A stretch of 64,000 nucleotides of DNA. It comes from Desulfovibrio ferrophilus. Its GTDB lineage: Bacteria > Desulfobacterota > Desulfovibrionia > Desulfovibrionales > Desulfovibrionaceae. Location of the stretch: NCBI RefSeq assembly GCF_003966735.1, contig NZ_AP017378.1, positions 2,996,905 to 3,060,904 of the forward strand, read 5' to 3'. The notes beneath the pieces are model-generated. The model was given only the letters and a program-made list of their open reading frames with translations, made no database searches and was not told the DNA's origin. This document shows positions 38,388 to 46,667 of this stretch, in pieces (position 1 is the stretch's first letter; every line of letters begins with the position of its first letter). The translations under genes and the position numbers were made by a program.

Positions 38388-41300
38388 TTAGTTCGTACTG
38401 ATATTCGTACTCCCATCCGCCTGTACCGCGAAGCGGATCGTGTATCTCGTGATGGGACCGGCCACGGTGGTTTCCGTCAGGATTTCCATCTTGCCGTAGT
38501 TGCCCTCATGGGTCTTGAAGACATAGACGCCAGGATATGGTGAGGCTCCGGGGAAGAAGCCGTAACCCGCAGTCGGCGCCGTGCTCAAACTGTCATACGA
38601 GCTTGCCGAGGTCTGGAAGACCGCGCTGCCCTGCTCGATGATGATGTTGCCCTCGAAGGTCAGATCCTGACTGCCACCAGCGGTGATGCTGGCTGTTTCG
38701 AAGTCGTAGCGGGTGCCGGGGAAGCCTGCGCTGGTAATGGTGGCATTGGTGCTAGCCAAGCCAGCAGAAACGCCGCCGCCATCTTCGGTCTCGCCCGCAC
38801 CGGGCTGGACCGCATTGCGCTCGTCACGCGCCGTGCGGATATCATCCACCACGGTCTGCGACAGGCCGCTGGCCTCGGCAATCTCCGGTGACAGGGTGGC
38901 ATACAGCAGGTTTCCGCGCATGTTGCGGATCTTCATGGCGCCGTCCTCCATGACGAAGGTCATGGTGGTCTTGCCGCTGGTGGTCTGCTGCTGACCCGTG
39001 GAACGCGGAATCTGTTTCTTGTCCCATTTGGTGGCCACGGTGGCCTGCCCATTGCTCATGGTGATGCGGTTGACGAAGATCTTGAGCTGAATGGCGCTGA
39101 ACATGTCGAAGTCAAAGCGGACGCCTTCTTCCAGGAAGGCGCGGTTGCCCAGATAGTCGCGCGAGATCAGGCGCGAGAATCCTGCCACGCTCTGGCGTTC
39201 ATAGGCCTCGGCCAGTTCCTTGACCGTGTTCAGGACCAGTTGGGTATAGTCCACATTCTCAAAGCTGACCCAACTGCCGGGGATGAGCTTGAATTGCACG
39301 TCATCCTTGCCGGGGCCGCGCTTTAGACGCAGCACGAACTCATAGCGCTGACCCGCTGCGGGCAGAAATTCAAACCCGATGTCGCGGGCCACACGGGCTT
39401 GGTCCCAGGTGCGGCCACCGTCGATGGACAGCAGCATGGTCTCCACCCCTTCGATCTCCGAGAGGCGGGCGGTGATGCGGATGCGGCCATTGTCCAGATT
39501 GTCACGGGTGACGGTGATCTGGCCGGCATTGTCGTAGATGGTTTTGGAGTTCAGGCGCACGTCCGTGACGTAGAACATGCTCTGGGCAGCCAGGTCATAG
39601 GACTCGGCCAGCTCGGCCTCCTGGGCGGCCTTCATGGCGGCTTCTCGCTCTGCCGCACCGGCGGCGTTGCGCTGGGCCTTCAGATAGTTGGCGCGCATGG
39701 TTATGGACTCGTCCAGTAGTTCGAGCAGCTTGGCATAGGCCTCCCCGGTTTTGGACTCGCGCAGGGCGTCGTCTTCCAGATTCAGGGTTTGGTCCTCGGT
39801 GTACCAGCCGTTCTTGGTTTTTTTCAGGGACTGCGGGACCAGCTTGGCGATCTCGTCCAAGGCCTCGGTCCAAGTCTTTTCCTGTTCATGGTCCAGACGC
39901 TTGGCCTTGTTGATGGCCTGATCCACGTCCTTCTTGTACATGGGCGCGGAGTGATACATCATGTTGTCGTCGCTGGCCGGGGTGACATGGGGCATTCCGG
40001 CGGCCTCGCCAGCCCATTTGACCACGCCCGGGAAGGTCCTGGCGATGAAGGGCCATTCCTTGTAGCTCTTGAGTTTGGTCAGCCACTGCTGGCCGAATTT
40101 GGCCAGTTCCGTGGTGGTCATGAAGTGCGGATAGGGCTCCATGAGCGCACCCTCGCCCGCGTCATTGAGATAGACATAAGGGCTCAGTTGGCCGCGATCG
40201 TCTGACATCAGCATCCGTTCGTGTTGACTCAGGTTGAAGATGAACATGGTCATCTCCATTTCCTTGGGAGCCAGATAGCTGATGTCCTGCAATATGTTGT
40301 TGTTATTGGTGCGGATAGAGCGTTCGTGCTGGGTGATTTTTGACTCCCAGTTGGGCAGATAGCCGGTCCAGCCGTTCAGGGCGTTGTTGATGGCCGTTAC
40401 CCGTTTGTCGATGGCCTGTTCGGGGGCATCTCCCCCTAAGCCGAAGGCATCGAAGTAGCGCAGTTCCTTTGCGCTGGGCTTCTTCCACAGCCTCCATTTG
40501 GCTTTCATGGTCTCCAGTACCTGTCGGCTGGCCTTCAGGCGTTGGCGCTCCGTGTTCATGGTTTCGTCTTTAATCATGCCTTGCATGGTCGAGACCCGCG
40601 CCCTGATGGCGTGTGGCATTCCCGCCAGGTCCTTCACATTCGGGAATGTGCTGATGGCGGTATAGGTGTCCAGTTCGTAGGTTGGCAGCCCCTGCTCCCA
40701 GAACTTGGGGGTCAGGGCATCTTCCATCTGCTGCAAGAAACGGTTGTATTGATCCCACTTGCCGCTGGCGTATGTGGCAATTTCATAGAAGGGTTTGCTC
40801 ATGGCATTCAGCCTGGAAACCTCGGCCCCCAGCCAGGCCTCGTCCTCGCTCTGGAACTGTTCCAGGAGTGAGGTGGCTTCTCCGAGATACATCGCCTTGC
40901 CCTTGTTCTTTGCGCCCAAGTCACTCAACTCATTCCTCAGGCCTTCATAATGGTCGGTAATTCTTTTTTGGATGTCACCATGGGCCAGGGCGATGGCCTC
41001 GCTGGCCAGTTCAAAGCGGCCGGTATTGTAGTGTTTCAGTATTTCCGCTTCGACCTCGCTCATGAGGCCTATCTCGGTGTCGATATTGTAGCGTTGGGCC
41101 TTGGCCATGACGAGATCGCGATTCTGGACGGCGTCGATGGGCTGTTGCTGCAGATAGTCGGGCAGTGGGTCGGGAAGCTTGCCCGCCTTACGCAACCGCT
41201 CCACGATCTGGCGGTCGAATTCGTTGTTCTCTCTGGTCGCTTTATCGTGCTCCAAAGCCCATTTATCCTTGACCTCGTCGAGGATTTTCTCGGCTGCATC

Positions 41301-42548
41301 CAATCTGTCGCGGACCTTTTCCAGCAGCCGGTACCAGCGGTTGCTTTCGGCCTCCAGCTCCGTGGATAAACCGGCATCGATGTGCATGGCGCTTTCCGAG
41401 GCCCGCTTCAGCTCGGTCACGATGCCCCACAGCTCCTGGGTGCTAGTGGAAAGGATGGTGAACATGGAGGTCTTCTCTCCTTCTTTTTTAGCCTCCATGG
41501 CCTTTTCAATGCGTGCTTCGTAGGGAGGGAATTTGGCCCTGCTCTCAGCAAGTTGTTTTTTGAACTCGGGCAGCCTTTTCTTGGCCCGCTCCTTCATCAT
41601 ATACAGGCCCTGCAGGCGGGGCAGGTCATTGTTCACGAAGCGGCCCATGCGTTGGGCGAAGTCCTGGAACTTGGCCAGTTCCTGATCCATACGCATCTGG
41701 CGGTAGCGGACCATGGCCTGCTTGTTGACGTCGGTCAGCAGAGAGCGGATCCAGCCCCGGGCCACGTTTTCCAGCTCCCCGGTCAGGGCTGCCAACTCGT
41801 CGGCCTGTTTGGTGTCCACACCCGACCCCACAGCCATGGCGCCCGAGAGATACTGGCCCCAGGTCTGTTCCGGCCAGTCCTGGCCCAAGGCGGTAGTCAC
41901 GTAACTCTTGACCAGGGCTCGGGTTCCGGCATCTGTGACCACATAGTCGCGGAAGAAATAATCCACAGTGGCGGAATTGACGTTGATCTGGGCCGGGGTG
42001 TCGGGGTTTTGTTCGCCGATGATCATGCGGTCGTGCTCCACGATGCCGTACAGGGCTTCGATGTCGCGCGCTGCGCCCGTGGATTGCACCAGCAGATGCG
42101 ATTCATAGGCGGCCTTGGACGCGGCCCAGATGGCGGAGACCGCCGGATTGTTCAGCTTGCCCACGATGGTGTCGGTGCTGGCGATAAGGGCCTGATCGTA
42201 GTTACCGGAGCCCAACTGCGAGGCCACGTTCTGCACCGTGGCGATCATGTCCGTGATTTCGGTGACCTTGTCGTTCAGGTCATTGTAATTGTTCACGGCC
42301 TTGATGGCGGACCAACCACCCAGCTGGCCCATCACCCAGTTCGAGATTTCGTCCTTGGCAACGTCCTCGGCGGCCTTTGCCACGTCCTTGCTCTCAGCCG
42401 TGGCCTGCGCCAGGGAAAGACCCAGCCCGGCAACCTTGTCGGCTTTGGGACCAGCCAGTGACGGTGAGGGAGCAAGGATAAAGGACAGGCACAGGAACAG
42501 GACAAGAACCTGAGTCGCGGGCAGGGGAAGACGGCGGGTATGTGTCAT
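38388..42548 (-). CDS. giant exported protein with coiled coils, unknown function
   Basis: 1386 residues; no family recognised. A signal peptide is clear (VLVLFLCLSFILAPSPSLAG). Residues ~40-270 are Ala-rich and helical; ~270-700 have long charged helical stretches that look like coiled coil (KERAKKRLPEFKKQLAESRAKF, EKVRDRLDAAEKILDEVKDK). A beta-rich segment at ~1010-1100 has DNGRIRITARLSEIEGV and LLSIDGGRTWDQA. Residues ~1107-1215 (AYERQSVAGFSRLISRDYL, IFVNRI, KWDKKQ) are clearly related to the lipoprotein encoded just upstream. The C-terminus is beta-rich and polar. It is the last gene of a three-gene operon, 20 bases after the lipoprotein gene. Periplasmic or surface location is inferred. 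Confidence 0.85.
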   Translation of the reverse strand: MTHTRRLPLPATQVLVLFLCLSFILAPSPSLAGPKADKVAGLGLSLAQATAESKDVAKAAEDVAKDEISNWVMGQLGGWSAIKAVNNYNDLNDKVTEITDMIATVQNVASQLGSGNYDQALIASTDTIVGKLNNPAVSAIWAASKAAYESHLLVQSTGAARDIEALYGIVEHDRMIIGEQNPDTPAQINVNSATVDYFFRDYVVTDAGTRALVKSYVTTALGQDWPEQTWGQYLSGAMAVGSGVDTKQADELAALTGELENVARGWIRSLLTDVNKQAMVRYRQMRMDQELAKFQDFAQRMGRFVNNDLPRLQGLYMMKERAKKRLPEFKKQLAESRAKFPPYEARIEKAMEAKKEGEKTSMFTILSTSTQELWGIVTELKRASESAMHIDAGLSTELEAESNRWYRLLEKVRDRLDAAEKILDEVKDKWALEHDKATRENNEFDRQIVERLRKAGKLPDPLPDYLQQQPIDAVQNRDLVMAKAQRYNIDTEIGLMSEVEAEILKHYNTGRFELASEAIALAHGDIQKRITDHYEGLRNELSDLGAKNKGKAMYLGEATSLLEQFQSEDEAWLGAEVSRLNAMSKPFYEIATYASGKWDQYNRFLQQMEDALTPKFWEQGLPTYELDTYTAISTFPNVKDLAGMPHAIRARVSTMQGMIKDETMNTERQRLKASRQVLETMKAKWRLWKKPSAKELRYFDAFGLGGDAPEQAIDKRVTAINNALNGWTGYLPNWESKITQHERSIRTNNNNILQDISYLAPKEMEMTMFIFNLSQHERMLMSDDRGQLSPYVYLNDAGEGALMEPYPHFMTTTELAKFGQQWLTKLKSYKEWPFIARTFPGVVKWAGEAAGMPHVTPASDDNMMYHSAPMYKKDVDQAINKAKRLDHEQEKTWTEALDEIAKLVPQSLKKTKNGWYTEDQTLNLEDDALRESKTGEAYAKLLELLDESITMRANYLKAQRNAAGAAEREAAMKAAQEAELAESYDLAAQSMFYVTDVRLNSKTIYDNAGQITVTRDNLDNGRIRITARLSEIEGVETMLLSIDGGRTWDQARVARDIGFEFLPAAGQRYEFVLRLKRGPGKDDVQFKLIPGSWVSFENVDYTQLVLNTVKELAEAYERQSVAGFSRLISRDYLGNRAFLEEGVRFDFDMFSAIQLKIFVNRITMSNGQATVATKWDKKQIPRSTGQQQTTSGKTTMTFVMEDGAMKIRNMRGNLLYATLSPEIAEASGLSQTVVDDIRTARDERNAVQPGAGETEDGGGVSAGLASTNATITSAGFPGTRYDFETASITAGGSQDLTFEGNIIIEQGSAVFQTSASSYDSLSTAPTAGYGFFPGASPYPGVYVFKTHEGNYGKMEILTETTVAGPITRYTIRFAVQADGSTNISTN

Positions 42549-42568
42549 GGAATCATATCCTCAGGGTA

Positions 42569-43009
42569 TTAGAAGGGGTTGTCGCCCCGGGTTTGTGAGA
42601 GTTTCCAGAGGCCGTTCTCGGCGTGAAAGACGAATTCCGTGCGGCCTTGATCCATGGTCTGACCAGCGGAGGTCTGCGCCTTCTTGTTCCAGCTGACAGT
42701 GACGGCCATGGTCTGGTTTTTCATCAGCACCTGATTCACGAAGAACTCAAACTGCACGGCTTGATCAATGCTCTTGGCCGTGTCCACCTGGTTCAGAAAG
42801 TCTGCGCGAAGGGGCAGGAAATCCTGTGAGATCTGGTCGGCAAAGGCCATCATCGGGCCATTGGCATAGGCGTCCAGCAGGTCCTGGACTGCGGCCCGGG
42901 CCTGACCATCGGCATGGTCGGCGTGAACGGCTTTGTGTCCTGCGCAGCCCGTGGCTCCGAGGATCAGGATCAGCAGCAATGCAATGTATGATTGGCGAAG
43001 GTGTCTCAT
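42569..43009 (-). CDS. small lipoprotein with NTF2-like domain
   Basis: 146 residues. A lipobox is visible in LLLILILGATGC. The mature part (LLDAYANGPMMAFADQISQDFL, FEFFVNQVLMKNQTMAVTVSWNKK, FVFHAENGLWKLSQTRG) has the helix-then-sheet pattern of NTF2/SnoaL-like domains and aligns well with residues ~1107-1215 of the giant protein encoded next. Its ATG overlaps the stop of the barrel gene by one base (TAATG on the minus strand). A partner role in the same complex is inferred; no enzyme function is evident. Confidence 0.8.
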   Translation of the reverse strand: MRHLRQSYIALLLILILGATGCAGHKAVHADHADGQARAAVQDLLDAYANGPMMAFADQISQDFLPLRADFLNQVDTAKSIDQAVQFEFFVNQVLMKNQTMAVTVSWNKKAQTSAGQTMDQGRTEFVFHAENGLWKLSQTRGDNPF

Positions 43010-44751
43010 TAGAAATTACTCACGAATTTGAGGGAGTAACGGGCCTCGGAATAGTCGTCGCCCGCGGTGTCGTATTCGTAGTCGTTGTGTTCGCCGCGCA
43101 GGCTGAGCACGGTATTGCGTTGCTCGGCCAGGCGGTAGGCGAATTCCATGAACCGGGTGTTGATCTGATAGTCTTGGGTCGCGCCGGTGTTGGCTGCGTC
43201 CTGCAGGTTGTAGCCGAAGCTCATGGTCAGCGGTTCGGCGACCTCGTAGCGACCATTGAAGGTCAGCCCGTGCTGCATGTCCTGGCCCTCGGTGGCGTGG
43301 TTGTCACGCACATTGCCGGTGTATCCGGCGGACAGGTACAGGCGGCGGGCAAAGACGTCGAAATCGCGACTGAAGTTCAGCCCGTAACGCCAGGCGTCCT
43401 CATTGTCCACGCTCTGGGGCCGAGCCGTGAAGTGCCGGTATTCGCCAAAGGCACTGACATTGGCCTCCCAGATACGGTCGTTGATCGAGGCCCCAAGGGT
43501 CACGGTCTTGGCATCGGCGGTGTTGGCCTCGTCGTTGGAGTCCTTGCGCTGGTGGTTCAGGTAGGTGCGCAGGGAGAAATTCTTACGGTCTTCCAGTGGG
43601 CGGCTCATGAGGGATAGATATTGTTCGTTGTAGCGGGTGCGGTAGGCCTTGTCGCTGTTAGGCAGATCATCCCAGTACCAGTTCTGGGTCAGGGTCAGGG
43701 TATGGGCCGGGCTGATGCGCCAGTCCGCCGATAGTTGATGCTGCTGTTTGTCGCTGGAGGCCGAACCCACCAGGGTTCTGAATTCGGGGTCCACCCGGTA
43801 GGCAAGGTATCTGAGATTCAGGACGTCCTTATAGCGGTAGCCGGGCATGATGCGCCAGGCGGTGCCGTGGAGGCGGCGGTCCGAGACGTCCTCATCGGCG
43901 ATGTATCCGCTGCGGGCGGCTTCGAACACGAGAGAAGCGCCATTGCGCAGTCTGAGTTCACCGTCGAGGCCCGCAACATTGTTGTCCTGATCCGTGGCGC
44001 TGGGATCACTCTTGAGCGATCCGGTGTCATCGTCCACGGAGACGACCTGCACGCCCACGCGGCACAGGGAGACGCTGGGACTGTCGGCAAGGGGCATCAG
44101 GTCGGCTTTGGCTCCGTAGACATTGCGCTGGTAGAGTCCGTCTCCAGATTCGTAGGTCCGGGCCGCGACGGTCTTGGTGCTGATCCAGGGGGCCGGGGTC
44201 AGTTCCACATTGGCCCCTTCCAGGCTGGCACCCATGACGAAGCGGCTGAAGTCCGAATAGAAGTCACCGAATTCGAACAGGTTGTAATCGTTGGAAACAG
44301 AAAGATTCAACTGCTTCAGGACCACGGCGTTGCGGGATTCCATGCGCTGGTTATCGGTCTTGCGCAGGTTGGCTTCGCCCTGGAACTGGTAGTCTGAAAA
44401 GAGCTTCTCGTAGACCTTGAGGTCAAGTTCCAGCAGATGGTCCTTGTTGTCGTCGCGATAGAAGGATTTGCTCTGATTGCCGCGTACGCTGGTATATTCA
44501 CCCTGTACTGCGATGCGTCCCGTAATCATGCCTGATCGATCCTCGCCGTATTGGCCGTAGGACCCGAAATCCATCAGATCGTCCAGGCGTTTATCCATGG
44601 AAAAGGATGGATAGACCTTGGGGGCTCCATCGTCACTGGTTCCATTTCCCAGAAAGATGACCTCAGCGGCCATGAGTGGGAGTGGTGCATTCAAAAAGGT
44701 GATGATCAGGAAGAGACAAAGCAGTTTCGGGACGGCGTATACTGTTCTCAT
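43009..44751 (-). CDS. outer-membrane beta-barrel protein, unknown function
   Basis: 580 residues. Signal peptide (LLCLFLIITFLNAPLPLMAA), then a long series of alternating amphipathic strands rich in Tyr, Arg and Asp (GRIAVQGEYTSV, YQFQGEANLRKTD, LRTYLNHQRKDS, LYLSAGYTGNV, TMSFGYNLQDAANT) and a C-terminal Phe (YSLKFVSNF), the usual signal for barrel insertion. About 20 or more strands are possible. It is the first gene of the operon with the lipoprotein and giant protein. No TonB box or plug domain is obvious, so transport is unproven. Confidence 0.8.
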   Translation of the reverse strand: MRTVYAVPKLLCLFLIITFLNAPLPLMAAEVIFLGNGTSDDGAPKVYPSFSMDKRLDDLMDFGSYGQYGEDRSGMITGRIAVQGEYTSVRGNQSKSFYRDDNKDHLLELDLKVYEKLFSDYQFQGEANLRKTDNQRMESRNAVVLKQLNLSVSNDYNLFEFGDFYSDFSRFVMGASLEGANVELTPAPWISTKTVAARTYESGDGLYQRNVYGAKADLMPLADSPSVSLCRVGVQVVSVDDDTGSLKSDPSATDQDNNVAGLDGELRLRNGASLVFEAARSGYIADEDVSDRRLHGTAWRIMPGYRYKDVLNLRYLAYRVDPEFRTLVGSASSDKQQHQLSADWRISPAHTLTLTQNWYWDDLPNSDKAYRTRYNEQYLSLMSRPLEDRKNFSLRTYLNHQRKDSNDEANTADAKTVTLGASINDRIWEANVSAFGEYRHFTARPQSVDNEDAWRYGLNFSRDFDVFARRLYLSAGYTGNVRDNHATEGQDMQHGLTFNGRYEVAEPLTMSFGYNLQDAANTGATQDYQINTRFMEFAYRLAEQRNTVLSLRGEHNDYEYDTAGDDYSEARYSLKFVSNF

Positions 44752-45125
44752 GGCAGCCTGTTCTCGAATAGTGATGTAGGTTGATGCGGAGTTTGAACAC
44801 TCTCTAAGGGTATTGAACGTTAACGGTTCTTAACATTGCTTGGCTTGCGCGGTCTATATCTGACGAAAGAAAGTTTGATATGTTTTGAATTTCGGCTAGT
44901 GCCAGTGCTTTTTGTGCTTTCAATGGGCTGTTGTAGTGCCCGTTATGTCGTGATTGTAATGGATCAAGTGCCAATGCATGACGATGTCGTGAAGATGGTT
45001 CGCCCCGAGAGGGCGATGGAAGGAGGGTGCGAGGAGGGGAGGAGAGAATAAGCAATAACGCTCCGAAGGCTCTTCGGGGCGTGGATATATGAAAACAGAT
45101 AGGGTGTTGTTTCGAGATAGAATAG
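44752..45125. other. intergenic region upstream of the envelope operon
   Basis: No convincing gene. The promoter of the minus-strand envelope operon should lie in 44752-44850, where AT-rich sequence (TTAACGTTCAATACC on the minus strand) is found, but I cannot name a clear -35/-10 pair. Confidence 0.4.
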
Positions 45126-45158
45126 AAAAAGGCTCCGGATGGTGGACCGGAGCCTTTT
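45126..45158 (-). terminator. terminator of the first tRNA-Leu
   Basis: GGCTCCGG (45131) pairs with CCGGAGCC (45147); on the minus strand a run of T follows (45126-45130 are A on plus). Confidence 0.85.
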
Positions 45159-45166
45159 GAATTCGA

Positions 45167-45253
45167 TGGTGCCGAAGGGGAGAGTCGAACTCCCACAAGG
45201 TTGCCCTCACTAGACCCTGAACCTAGCGTGTCTACCAATTCCACCACTTCGGC
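45167..45253 (-). tRNA. tRNA-Leu(CAG)
   Basis: 87 bases including an encoded CCA. On the minus strand the acceptor stem is GCCGAAG/CTTCGGC, the D-loop contains GGAATTGGTAGAC, and the anticodon loop TTCAGGG gives anticodon CAG between CTAGG and TCTAG. The variable arm is long, as in class II tRNAs, and the T-arm reads GGGAGTTCGACTCTCC. Confidence 0.96.
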
Positions 45254-45342
45254 AACAGGAAGGGAGTATTTATCCTTCCCGGTTGGCTTTGGCAAGCAGA
45301 AGATGGCTCCCCGGATAGAGTATGGGCAAATGGCGTTGGGCA

Positions 45343-45368
45343 AGAAAAAACCCGGAGGATTCCGGGTT
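45343..45368 (-). terminator. extra terminator between the tRNA-Leu copies
   Basis: AACCCGGA (45349) and TCCGGGTT (45361) with a run of T on the minus strand (45345-45350 A on plus). Confidence 0.7.
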
Positions 45369-45401
45369 GAATGAATGCTGTACTCGGGGTGTGGACCAAA
45401 G

Positions 45402-45433
45402 AAAAAGGCTCCGGATGGTGGACCGGAGCCTTT
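45402..45433 (-). terminator. terminator of the second tRNA-Leu
   Basis: GGCTCCGG (45407) pairs with CCGGAGCC (45423), followed by T-run on the minus strand. It is the same hairpin as at 45126, part of the duplicated unit. Confidence 0.85.
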
Positions 45434-45441
45434 GAATTCGA

Positions 45442-45528
45442 TGGTGCCGAAGGGGAGAGTCGAACTCCCACAAGGTTGCCCTCACTAGACCCTGAACCTA
45501 GCGTGTCTACCAATTCCACCACTTCGGC
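45442..45528 (-). tRNA. tRNA-Leu(CAG), second identical copy
   Basis: Same 87-base sequence as the copy at 45167-45253. The duplication includes the terminator hairpin downstream and about 20 bases upstream (CAACAGGAAGGGAGT), so roughly 145 bases are repeated with a spacing of 275 bases. Confidence 0.96.
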
Positions 45529-45716
45529 AACAGGAAGGGAGTGTTTATCCTCCTTGGATTTGTTTGGCAAGGGTTTTTTTCTTGTAAAATTTAAGTCTTG
45601 TATTCCGGGCTCTTGGCGTTGGGCGAAAATGTCCTCTGCATCCCCGCTTGAAGGGGGGGCGCATTTGGGGTAGCAAAGCCCCTTGCCAGAGTTGACCGTA
45701 GTAGTAAGGAATAGGA

Positions 45717-46658
45717 ATGATCGTCGTCAGAAATTTGGATGAACTGCAGGATGCGCTGCGGGGCGCTTGCGTGACCATCGGCAACTTCGATGGCGTGCAC
45801 AAGGGCCACCAGAAGCTCCTGTCCCGGACCCGGGAGAAGGCCCTGGCCTGCTCGGCCGAGTCCGTGGCCGTGACCTTTGATCCGCATCCCATGAGCGTTT
45901 TGGCCAGCGGCCACGCACCGCCGTTCATTACCCTGATCGACCAGAAGCTGGAGCTGATCAGCGCTCAGGGCGTGGAATTGTGCGTGGTGCTGGAGTTTAC
46001 CCGGGAGATGGGTGCACTGGAGCCCGAGGAGTTCGTGCGCCGTTATCTGGTCGACGCCCTGAACATGAAGCACATGGTCATCGGCTATGACTATGCCTTT
46101 GGCAAGGGCCGCAAAGGCAACTACGAGCTGCTTACGGAGTTGGGGCGTAAGTTCGACTACAGCGTGGAGCGTGTGGGTCCATTCATGCTGGAGGACGCTG
46201 TGGTCAGCTCCACCCGCATCCGCGATCTGGTCAAGTCTGGTCAGGTCTGGGAGGCACGACCGTTGCTGGGCCGGTTCTATACGGTCAAGGGCGAGGTGCA
46301 GCACGGTGCCAATCGCGGCGGCAAGCTGCTGGGCTTTCCCACCGCCAATCTGAAATTGGTGGATGAGCTGTTCCCGGCCATGGGGGTGTATGCGGTCTGG
46401 GCGACCTACGAAGGGCAGACCCTGCCCGCAGTGGCCAACATTGGCTACAACCCGACCTTCGGCAACGAAGCCCTGTCCGTGGAAGTGCATATCATGGACT
46501 TTGACAGGAATATTTATGGCCACGAGCTGCGGGTTCAATTCGTCCAGCGCCTGCGCTCCGAAAAGAAATTCAACGGCATCGATGAGCTCAAGGCTCAGAT
46601 TGCACACGACACCGAACTGGGCCGAAAGATCCTGTCCTCGTCCCAGGCACAACCCTAG
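45717..46658 (+). CDS. ribF: bifunctional riboflavin kinase/FAD synthetase
   Basis: 313 residues, normal length. It phosphorylates riboflavin to FMN and adenylates it to FAD. The N-terminal adenylyltransferase has TIGNFDGVHKGHQKLL, FDPHPMSVL and GYDYAFGKGRKGN; the C-terminal kinase has GRGG-like NRGGKLLGFPTANL and PAVANIGYNPTF. GGAATAGGAATG gives a fair ribosome site. The ClC gene begins 9 bases downstream, so the two are probably cotranscribed. Confidence 0.95.
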   Translation: MIVVRNLDELQDALRGACVTIGNFDGVHKGHQKLLSRTREKALACSAESVAVTFDPHPMSVLASGHAPPFITLIDQKLELISAQGVELCVVLEFTREMGALEPEEFVRRYLVDALNMKHMVIGYDYAFGKGRKGNYELLTELGRKFDYSVERVGPFMLEDAVVSSTRIRDLVKSGQVWEARPLLGRFYTVKGEVQHGANRGGKLLGFPTANLKLVDELFPAMGVYAVWATYEGQTLPAVANIGYNPTFGNEALSVEVHIMDFDRNIYGHELRVQFVQRLRSEKKFNGIDELKAQIAHDTELGRKILSSSQAQP

Positions 46659-46667
46659 GTCAGTTTC

